This document shows, piece by piece, positions 7,139 through 12,301 of a DNA stretch of 12,301 bases. The stretch is taken from assembly GCA_037190665.1 (NCBI GenBank), contig JBBCJT010000185.1, positions 1 through 12,301 on the forward strand. The letters are read 5' to 3'. The first letter of the stretch is position 1. Every line of letters starts with the position of its first letter. The notes under the pieces are model-generated. The model was not told the origin of the DNA and searched no databases. It saw nothing but the letters and a program-made list of their open reading frames with translations. The DNA comes from JBBCJT01 sp037190665 (GTDB lineage Bacteria > Pseudomonadota > Alphaproteobacteria > Acetobacterales > Acetobacteraceae). Position numbers and translations under genes: made by a program.

Positions 7139-7975
7139 ATGAGTGCGACCGAGCTGAAGCCGCGTATCGAGGCGCTGTGGGAGGCCCGTGACGGCGTGTC
7201 CCCCGCCACCAAGGGGGCCGATCGCGAGGCGGTCGAGACCGCGCTCGGCCTGCTCGACGATGGCAAGCTGCGTGTCGCGGAACCGGACGGCGCCGGCGGC
7301 TGGCGGGTGAACGACTGGTTGAAGAAGGCCGTGCTGCTCTCCTTCCGGCTGGCTGACTCCGCGCCGATGGAGACCGCGGCGGGGGCCTACGACAAGGTTC
7401 CCCTCAAGTTCGAGGGCTGGGGCGATAACCGCTTCCGCGAGGCCGGGTTCCGCGCCGTGCCGGGGGCCGTGGTGCGTCGCTCCGCCTACATCGCGCCGGG
7501 CGTGGTGCTGATGCCGTCCTTCGTGAACGTGGGCGCCTATGTCGATCGCGGCACGATGGTCGATACCTGGGCGACGGTCGGGTCCTGCGCGCAGATCGGC
7601 CGCAACTGCCACATCTCGGGCGGTGCGGGCATCGGCGGCGTGCTGGAGCCGCTGCAGGCCGCCCCGGTGGTGATAGAGGACGACTGCTTCATCGGCGCCC
7701 GCAGCGAGGTGGCCGAGGGCGTGATCGTGGAGCGTGGTTCGGTGCTGTCGATGGGCGTGTTCCTCGGCGCCTCGACCAAGATCGTCGACCGCGCCACGGG
7801 CGAGGTGCTCGTCGGCCGCGTGCCGGCCTATTCCGTCGTCGTGCCCGGCTCGCTGCCCGGCCGGGCGCTGCCGGACGGATCGGCGGGCCCGAGCCTCTAC
7901 TGCGCCGTGATCGTCAAGCGCGTGGATGAGCGGACGCGCGCCAAGACCTCGATCAACGAGCTGCTGCGGGACTGA
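7139..7975 (+). CDS. dapD: 2,3,4,5-tetrahydropyridine-2,6-dicarboxylate N-succinyltransferase (DapD)
   Basis: DapD transfers succinyl from succinyl-CoA to tetrahydrodipicolinate in the succinylase route to diaminopimelate and lysine. It is cytoplasmic and trimeric in the family. The 278 aa fit the usual 270-285. The N-terminal helical domain (1-100) contains LKKAVLLSFRL and KFEGWGDNRFREAGFRAVPG. The left-handed beta-helix of hexapeptide repeats spans about 108-235, with FVNVGAYVDRGTMVDTWATV, SGGAGIGGVLEP and DDCFIGARSEVAEGVIVERG. The C-terminus has the typical YCAVIVKRVDERTRAKTS. The start is ATG at 7139, with GAGGGA (7122-7127) as the likely ribosome binding site. A longer frame from TTG at 7076 is rejected because it would begin in the -35 box and add 21 non-family residues. 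It heads a tight operon with dapE two bases downstream. Confidence 0.97.
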   Translation: MSATELKPRIEALWEARDGVSPATKGADREAVETALGLLDDGKLRVAEPDGAGGWRVNDWLKKAVLLSFRLADSAPMETAAGAYDKVPLKFEGWGDNRFREAGFRAVPGAVVRRSAYIAPGVVLMPSFVNVGAYVDRGTMVDTWATVGSCAQIGRNCHISGGAGIGGVLEPLQAAPVVIEDDCFIGARSEVAEGVIVERGSVLSMGVFLGASTKIVDRATGEVLVGRVPAYSVVVPGSLPGRALPDGSAGPSLYCAVIVKRVDERTRAKTSINELLRD

Positions 7976-7977
7976 TC

Positions 7978-9108
7978 TTGGCGCCTCCAGCGGACCCGCT
8001 CCCGCTCGCCCGCGACCTCGTCCGCCGCGCCTCGGTCACGCCTGCCGACGACGGCGCGCAGGACGTGCTGGCGGCGGCAATCGCCCGGCTCGGCTTCCGT
8101 ATCGAGCGGCTGCGCTTCGGCGAGATCGAGAACCTGTACGCGCGGCGCGGCAGCGGTGGCTTCCATTTCTGCTTCGCCGGCCACACGGACGTCGTCCCGC
8201 CGGGCAACGCCCCGTGGTCGGTCGACCCCTTCGCGGGCGAGGTCCGCGACGGGTCGCTGATCGGGCGCGGCGCCTGCGACATGAAGGGCAACATCGCCGC
8301 CTTCGTCGCCGCGGTTCAGACCCATCTGGCGAATGGCGGCGCGGCGGACCATTCCATCAGCCTGCTGATCACGGGTGACGAGGAAGGCGCCGCGGTGGAC
8401 GGCACGGTGAAAGTGCTCGACTGGATGGCAGCCGCCGGCGAGATCCCCCATCTGTGCGTGGTGGGGGAACCGACGAGCAAGGCCGTGCTGGGAGATACGA
8501 TCAAGATCGGCCGGCGCGGCAGCCTGAACGCCGCCATCCGCGTCGAGGGGCGGCAGGGGCACTCCGCCTATCCGCAGAAGGCGGACAATCCCGTGCACCG
8601 GCTGGTGAACGCGCTCGCCGCGCTGACCGCGGCCCCGCTCGATGCCGGCACCGACTGGTTCGAACCGTCCACGCTGCAGGTCACCTCGGTGGACGTGGGC
8701 AATCCGGCCACCAACGTGATTCCGGGTTCCGCCAGCGCGAAGCTCAACATCCGCTTCAACGACCGCCACACCGGCGCCTCGCTCGCCGCCTGGCTGCGCG
8801 CCACCATCGCCCTGCATGCGGACCGGTTCGACTGCGACGTCTCCGTCTCCGGCGAGGCGTTCCTGACGCAGCCCGGCGAACTGGTGGACCGGCTGCGCGC
8901 GGCGGTGGCGCGCGGCACGGGCGCGGAGCCCGCGCTGGACACCGGCGGCGGCACCTCGGACGCGCGGTTCATCGCGCTGCATTGCCCGGTCGCCGAGTTC
9001 GGCCTCGTGGGCAGCACCATGCACCAGACCGATGAGCGCGTGCCGGTGGCGGAGCTGCACGCCCTGTCGTCCGCCTATCTGGAGGTACTGCGCGAGTTCG
9101 TGCCGTGA
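7978..9108 (+). CDS. dapE: Succinyl-diaminopimelate desuccinylase (DapE)
   Basis: This M20-family di-zinc hydrolase removes succinate from N-succinyl-LL-diaminopimelate, the step that yields LL-diaminopimelate. At 376 aa it is full length. Metal and catalytic residues are all visible: His69 and Asp71 in FAGHTDVVPPG, bridging Asp101 in GRGACDMKGN, general-base Glu135 and metal ligand Glu136 in TGDEEG, Glu164 in VVGEPTS, and His349 in STMHQTDE. The dimerisation/lid domain (about 180-290) carries RRGSLN, GRQGHSAYPQ and ATNVIPG. The start is TTG at 7978, two bases after the dapD stop; no ATG or GTG lies in a better place, so it is probably translationally coupled to dapD. Its stop overlaps the next gene by GTGA. 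Function is secure and the start is likely. Confidence 0.97.
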   Translation: MAPPADPLPLARDLVRRASVTPADDGAQDVLAAAIARLGFRIERLRFGEIENLYARRGSGGFHFCFAGHTDVVPPGNAPWSVDPFAGEVRDGSLIGRGACDMKGNIAAFVAAVQTHLANGGAADHSISLLITGDEEGAAVDGTVKVLDWMAAAGEIPHLCVVGEPTSKAVLGDTIKIGRRGSLNAAIRVEGRQGHSAYPQKADNPVHRLVNALAALTAAPLDAGTDWFEPSTLQVTSVDVGNPATNVIPGSASAKLNIRFNDRHTGASLAAWLRATIALHADRFDCDVSVSGEAFLTQPGELVDRLRAAVARGTGAEPALDTGGGTSDARFIALHCPVAEFGLVGSTMHQTDERVPVAELHALSSAYLEVLREFVP

Positions 9109-9668
9109 GCGGGACGACGGGCCGCAACCTCGTGCGTGGCATCGCCCGGATCGCGCGCTTCCGCGCCATCGGCCTCGCCGATATCGGCGATGATGCGAAC
9201 GCGGTCGCGACCTCGCTGATCCCGCTCGCCGCGCTGCCCGTCGCCGGATCGCTGATCGCGCTGGCGAACGGTGCGGGCTGGTACGCGCTGCGGGACCTGT
9301 TCATCGTCGCCTGCGCGCTGCTCGCCCCGCTCGTCGTGTCCCACGCGGTGGCGCGCGCCTGGGGGCGGGAGGCGCTGTGGCCCCGTTTCGCCGCCGCCTT
9401 CAACTGGTGCCAGTGGGCGATCCCGGTGGCGGCGATGGGCCTGCTGCTCGGCGCGGCGGTGCTGGTGATGCTGGGCCTGCCGACAGAGCTGTCGGGGCTG
9501 CTCGTCCTGTTGGGCGTGCTGGTCTACGCGCTGTCGCTGCACTGGTTCGTCGCGAGGCACGCGCTGCGCCTGTCGGGCGGGATGGCCGCGCTGCTGGTGG
9601 TGCTGACCAATCTGGGCACGCTGGTCTGCCTCGCGGTGCCGCGGCTGATCGCCGGGGCGCTGGGCTGA
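9105..9668 (+). CDS. Small polytopic membrane protein, paralog of the next gene
   Basis: A 187-aa integral membrane protein of no family I can name. After a cationic N-terminus (RNLVRGIARIARFRAI) there are about five hydrophobic segments near 36-55, 64-83, 103-125, 130-149 and 159-178. A striking motif, LWPRFAAAFNW (91-101), and the stretch HWFVARHALRLSGGMAALLV (146-165) recur in the following gene, so the two look like diverged tandem copies. The start is GTG at 9105, overlapping the dapE stop as GTGA; a GGAGGT lies 18 bases upstream, further than usual. The overlaps make it the third gene of the dapD operon. No catalytic motif, signal peptide or transporter signature is visible. A role at the inner membrane is all that can be inferred. 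Confidence 0.85.
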   Translation: MSGTTGRNLVRGIARIARFRAIGLADIGDDANAVATSLIPLAALPVAGSLIALANGAGWYALRDLFIVACALLAPLVVSHAVARAWGREALWPRFAAAFNWCQWAIPVAAMGLLLGAAVLVMLGLPTELSGLLVLLGVLVYALSLHWFVARHALRLSGGMAALLVVLTNLGTLVCLAVPRLIAGALG

Positions 9669-10249
9669 TGTTCCGGCTGGAGGCTGCGCTCGGCCTGCAG
9701 GGCGCGTTCCGGCTCGCGGGCGGCAACGGCGACGGGCTTTCCCTGCTGCCGACCCAGCCGGACGCGGTGTGGCGGTCCTGCGCCGCCGCGCTGATCTGCT
9801 GGCCGGCCTACATGGCGCTGCGGCTGATGGCCTATGCCGAAACGACATCCGAGGTCGGGCTCGGCGCGCTGGTGGCCATCGAGACATCTTCGTTCGTCGC
9901 GGCCTGGTTCGGTTTCGCGCTCGCCTCCATCCCGATCGCGGAGGCGATGGGCGCGGGCCCGCTCTGGCCCCGGTTCCTCGCGGCGTGGAACTGGACGAAC
10001 GTGGTGCAGTACCTGTTCGTCCTGGCCGGCGAGGTGCCGGGCTGGCTCGGTTTCCCCCGAGCGATCGCGATCTTCGCCGCGGTGGTCGCGCTGGTGGCGG
10101 CGATCAGCGTGGAATGGCAGGCCGCGCGGCTGGCGCTGGGCCTGCGCGGCGGGCAGGCGGCGCTGGTCGTGCTGGCGGATATCGCACTCAGCCTGCTGGT
10201 CCGTGGCGTGGCGGACGGCGTTCTGGGGTCGGCTGGGTCCCCCGGCTGA
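9668..10249 (+). CDS. Small polytopic membrane protein, second paralog
   Basis: A 193-aa membrane protein whose ATG overlaps the preceding stop by one base (TGATG), so translation is probably coupled. Hydrophobic segments lie near 36-56, 66-90, 110-128, 132-148 and 163-180. LWPRFLAAWNW (99-109) matches LWPRFAAAFNW of the upstream protein. SVEWQAARLALGLRGGQAAL (147-166) matches that protein's second shared stretch, with the same W, AR, AL, GG and AAL positions. It has a longer soluble N-terminus (1-35) with PDAVWRSCAAAL. I do not recognise a named family. It is the last gene of the dapD operon, followed by an intergenic palindromic repeat. Heteromer formation with its neighbour is a reasonable guess only. 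Confidence 0.85.
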   Translation: MFRLEAALGLQGAFRLAGGNGDGLSLLPTQPDAVWRSCAAALICWPAYMALRLMAYAETTSEVGLGALVAIETSSFVAAWFGFALASIPIAEAMGAGPLWPRFLAAWNWTNVVQYLFVLAGEVPGWLGFPRAIAIFAAVVALVAAISVEWQAARLALGLRGGQAALVVLADIALSLLVRGVADGVLGSAGSPG

Positions 10250-10265
10250 CCGGCCACATCGTGGT

Positions 10266-10352
10266 CCCCCCCCCCGCTGACGCGGGAGAGGGAGCAAGGA
10301 GAAGCTCCCTCTCCACCGCTTCGGGGGAGAGGGCTGGGGTGAGGGGGTGCGG
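10266..10352. repeat. CCCTCTCC/GGAGAGGG palindromic intergenic repeat with a C10 tract
   Basis: The element starts with ten consecutive C residues (10266-10275). It then has an 11-bp perfect inverted repeat (10285-10295 with 10304-10314) and an overlapping 12-bp inverted repeat with one mismatch (10307-10318 with 10322-10333). A GGGGTGAGGGGG end closes it. Very similar GA/CT-rich palindromes (CCCTCACCCC...CCCTCTCC) are scattered in intergenic DNA of many proteobacteria, so this is probably one copy of a dispersed family. It lies between the convergent dapD operon and the binding-protein gene and could fold in either transcript. From 10353 to 10413 I see nothing more. Confidence 0.7.
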
Positions 10353-10413
10353 CCTCATGGCTTCGCGCACACCCGTCGTACCAACCCCGCGCGGATACCG
10401 CTCACCTCACCGA

Positions 10414-10439
10414 CGAAAACACACCGGCAAGGCGCCGGT
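10414..10439 (-). terminator. Intrinsic terminator of the Bug-family gene
   Basis: Read on the minus strand, ACCGGC and GCCGGT form a 6-bp stem with a 5-base loop (10423-10439). It is followed by GTG and then TTTT (10416-10419). It begins one base after the stop of the minus-strand binding-protein gene. This is the only hairpin in the window with a T-run after it. Confidence 0.6.
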
Positions 10440-10440
10440 C

Positions 10441-11385
10441 TCAGTCGCTCATCGTCACCCCGGTCGCCCGCGCGATCGCGGCCCACCGTTCGCTCTCGGC
10501 GGCGACGAAGGCGCCGAGCCTGTCCGTCTCCAGCGCCGGCATCTCGAACGCAGCCTTGGCCATGCCCTCGCGCACGGATGGCGCCGCCCGTGCGGCGACC
10601 GCGGCGGCGGCGATGCGCTGCACCACCTCGTCAGGCGTGCCGCGCGGGACGTACAGCGCGTTCCAGGTCGGCAGTTCCAGCCCCGGGAAGCCGAGTTCGG
10701 CGAGCGTCGGCACCTCCGGCAGCAGCCGCCCCGGCCCGGTCTGCGCGAGGCACAGCAGCTTGCCGTCCGCGATCAGCCCGAGCGCGGAGCCGGCCGTGAG
10801 CACCATCGCCTGCACCCGCCCGGCGACCAGATCGGTCAGCGCCTGCGGCCCGCCGCGATAGGGCACGTGCTGCGCCTTCAATTTGGCCTCGGCCACCAGC
10901 CCCGCCATCACCAGATGGCTGCCCGAGCCGGTGCCGACCGAGGCGTAGGAGATCTCCCTCTCCCGCGCGACGGCGAGGAAGGCGGCGAAATCGCGCGGGC
11001 CGAAGGACGGCGGCACGATCAGCAACTGCTGGGACGTCCCCAGCATCGCCACCGGCACGAAGTCGCGATCCGGGTCGTAGGGCATGCGCGCGCCGAGGTG
11101 GCGGTTGATCGCCATCGGCCCGTTGGAGGCGACGAGGACCGTGTGCCCGTCCGGCGCCGCCTTGGCGACGTACTCGGCCGCGATCATCCCCCCGCCGCCG
11201 ACGCGGTTCTCCACCACAATGGGGCCGCCGAGCGCGTCCTTCATCTCGGCGGCGAACAGCCGCGCGGAGGTGTCGGCGGTGGTGCCCGCCGGAAAGCCCA
11301 GCACGAAGCGGATCGGCGCACCCTGGGCGCGTGCGGTGGCGAGCGGGGCGAGGGCGGCGGCGGCAAGCAGGGTCCGGCGGTGCAT
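10441..11385 (-). CDS. Bug-family periplasmic solute-binding protein (TctC-like)
   Basis: This is a tripartite tricarboxylate transporter-type (Bug) extracytoplasmic binding protein, which captures carboxylates or similar small ligands in the periplasm. It has 314 aa, the normal length. Residues 1-21 are a signal peptide (MHRRTLLAAAALAPLATARAQ); the twin arginines at 3-4 make Tat export possible. Family marks follow: IRFVLGFPAGTTADTSARL, VVENRVGGGGMIAAEYVAKA, PDGHTVLVASNGP, YASVGTGSGSHLVMAGL, HVPYRGGPQALTDLVAGRVQ and the late PTLAELGFPGLE. The ATG at 11385 has a GGAGA site 7 bases upstream. No membrane (TctA/TctB) genes are adjacent, which is common for Bug proteins. The ligand is unknown. 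The SelA-like gene upstream on the same strand is 206 bp away. Confidence 0.94.
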   Translation of the reverse strand: MHRRTLLAAAALAPLATARAQGAPIRFVLGFPAGTTADTSARLFAAEMKDALGGPIVVENRVGGGGMIAAEYVAKAAPDGHTVLVASNGPMAINRHLGARMPYDPDRDFVPVAMLGTSQQLLIVPPSFGPRDFAAFLAVAREREISYASVGTGSGSHLVMAGLVAEAKLKAQHVPYRGGPQALTDLVAGRVQAMVLTAGSALGLIADGKLLCLAQTGPGRLLPEVPTLAELGFPGLELPTWNALYVPRGTPDEVVQRIAAAAVAARAAPSVREGMAKAAFEMPALETDRLGAFVAAESERWAAIARATGVTMSD

Positions 11386-11450
11386 GGTGATTCTCCGGGC
11401 GGGAAACTACGGCCTGCGTGTCGTAACGCCAACGTCCGGCAGAGGAATGC

Positions 11451-11587
11451 CGGGGCTTTGCCCCGCGCCCCATCAGGGCTTCGCCCTGAACCCACCAAGG
11501 GCCGGGAGGCCCTTGGAACCCGATACTTGGGAAATGGGGTTCAAAGGGCCCCCGGCCCTTTGCGGGGAGTACGGGGCAGAGCCCCGT
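11451..11587. repeat. 137-bp nested palindromic (REPIN-like) intergenic element
   Basis: Five hairpins follow one another: 11451-11465, 11473-11489, 11495-11516 (9-bp stem), 11542-11562 (9-bp stem) and 11571-11587. The element is also an imperfect inverted repeat overall. Its ends CGGGGCTTTGCCCCG (11451-11465) and the reverse complement of 11572-11586 differ at one base in 15. Inner segments 11496-11521 and 11537-11562 are near inverse copies. This is the build of a REP doublet or small non-autonomous element. It fills most of the 206-bp gap between the minus-strand PLP enzyme and the Bug gene. Its right end is 4 bases past the PLP enzyme stop, so it may also act as a terminator. Positions 11386-11450 hold only the Bug ribosome binding site. 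Confidence 0.75.
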
Positions 11588-11591
11588 TGCC

Positions 11592-12301
11592 TCAATCCGG
11601 CCAGGCCCGCAGCCGCTCCGCCCGTCGCACCTTGCGCGCGATCAGGTCGTAGGGCTCCGGCGCGTTGCGCTTCCGCGCTTCCTCCAGTTCCGCGACGATG
11701 CGGTCGGCGACGATGCGTTCCTCGCCCGGATGCAGGTTGCAGGGATCGAGGTAGAAGAACCCGTGCTCGATCTCGTGATCGCGCACCGATACCGGCGGAT
11801 CGCCCGCGTTCAGCCGGTCCTCCAGTCCCGCCGCCGTGATGCGCGCCTGTTCGGGATCGAGCGCGACCTTCAGCCGGTCGAGCGGGTTGTTGGTGGGATC
11901 GGGCTCGATCGTCGTCGTCACGCCCGGCCGGTCCGCGAAGGCGGCGACCCACAGGTCGAGCGCCGCCTGCTCCCGTGCGCGCACGGCCGCATGGTCGCGG
12001 CGTTCCCATGCCTCCAGTGCCGCGATGGTGCCGAGGATGGTTTCCTTGCCCACCTTCATCCCGCGCCCGATGCCGGAATTCTGCAGGAAGCACGCGCGCA
12101 CGAGGTCCTTCCGCCCCGCGATGATCCCGCCGGTCGGCCCACCGAGGAACTTGTGCGCCGAGTAGATGACAAGGTCCGCCCCCGCCGCGAGGAAGCCGCG
12201 CAGGTCGTATTCCGACGCGGCGTCCACGATCACCGGCACGCCCGCCTCGCGGCAGATCGCGGCGAATTCCGGCAGCGGGATCTGCCCGTACTGCACGCAG
12301 T
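11592..12301 (-). CDS. SelA/DgaE-like PLP-dependent enzyme, C-terminal part
   Basis: The frame is open to the window edge, and the GTG at 12296 is internal (preceded by TGC), so only about 236 C-terminal residues are visible. The protein is a fold-type I PLP enzyme: the PLP-ring aspartate is in VPVIVDAASEYDLRGF (codon 12222-12224), and the Schiff-base lysine is in YSAHKFLGGPTGG (codon 12150-12152). This pattern, with the following LQNSGIGRGMKVGKE, fits the SelA-related group that includes D-glucosaminate-6-phosphate ammonia-lyase (DgaE) and other lyases or racemase-like enzymes, rather than true selenocysteine synthase. The C-terminal domain ends in NLHPGEERIVADRIVAELEE. The substrate is not readable. 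It could share a catabolic role with the downstream Bug binding protein. The superfamily is secure and the subfamily moderate. Confidence 0.82.
   Translation of the reverse strand, partial: CVQYGQIPLPEFAAICREAGVPVIVDAASEYDLRGFLAAGADLVIYSAHKFLGGPTGGIIAGRKDLVRACFLQNSGIGRGMKVGKETILGTIAALEAWERRDHAAVRAREQAALDLWVAAFADRPGVTTTIEPDPTNNPLDRLKVALDPEQARITAAGLEDRLNAGDPPVSVRDHEIEHGFFYLDPCNLHPGEERIVADRIVAELEEARKRNAPEPYDLIARKVRRAERLRAWPD

Noticed and set aside
6050..7612. 520-aa minus-strand open frame over the GGDEF-domain gene and dapD
   Set aside because: It is an alternative frame of the GGDEF-domain gene joined to antisense of dapD; low complexity and no motif.
7897..9060. 387-aa minus-strand open frame opposite dapE
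   Set aside because: The plus strand encodes DapE with all metal ligands; the antisense frame is an artefact of codon bias.
9769..11652. 627-aa plus-strand open frame through the membrane gene, the repeat and the Bug gene
   Set aside because: It crosses an intergenic repeat, a terminator and an antisense gene with clear Bug motifs, and shows no domain of its own.
11592..12301. Calling the PLP enzyme selA (selenocysteine synthase)
   Set aside because: No selB, selD or selC tRNA is in view. The visible part fits the SelA-related lyase group better, and the N-terminal part is missing.

Overview
The window is GC-rich DNA with a strong bias to G/C at third codon positions. It looks like an alphaproteobacterial chromosome, most likely Rhodospirillales and plausibly an Acetobacteraceae (Roseomonas-like) relative. 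The grounds are the yidC - yihA - argB gene order, the succinylase lysine genes dapD-dapE, a DUF2336 protein, a Bug-family binding protein, and the dense palindromic intergenic repeats. The taxonomic call is an inference; no rRNA or marker phylogeny is available here.

Layout. (1) Positions 1-4409, plus strand: the 3' part of yidC (membrane protein insertase), yihA/engB (ribosome-assembly GTPase) overlapping it, a D-2-hydroxyacid dehydrogenase with its own leader, and argB (acetylglutamate kinase, arginine pathway). (2) Positions 4439-7023, minus strand: a two-gene unit. A PAS-GAF-GGDEF protein whose signature is degenerate (DGDKF) is followed, with a 4-nt TTGA overlap, by a DUF2336 helical-repeat protein. 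(3) Positions 7139-10249, plus strand: a tightly packed operon dapD - dapE - two small membrane proteins. Gaps are +2, -4 and -1 nt. The two membrane proteins appear to be tandem paralogs sharing an LWPRFxAAxNW motif. (4) Positions 10250-12301: a palindromic GA/CT-rich intergenic repeat, then minus-strand genes for a Bug-type periplasmic binding protein and the C-terminal part of a SelA/DgaE-like PLP enzyme. These two are separated by a 137-bp nested palindromic (REPIN-like) element.

How the genes work together. Regions 1 and 3 are mostly housekeeping: membrane insertion, 50S assembly, arginine synthesis, and diaminopimelate/lysine synthesis for peptidoglycan. The signalling pair sits inverted between argB and dapD. 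It reads as a non-catalytic c-di-GMP-binding protein coupled to a scaffold protein. Region 4 may be a small uptake/catabolic locus, but the substrate cannot be read from the sequence.

I found no CRISPR array, tRNA, rRNA, transposase or phage gene. The most interesting items are the degenerate GGDEF protein with an intact I-site and its DUF2336 partner, the tandem membrane paralogs coupled to dapE, the REPIN-like element, and the apparent CTG start of yihA.
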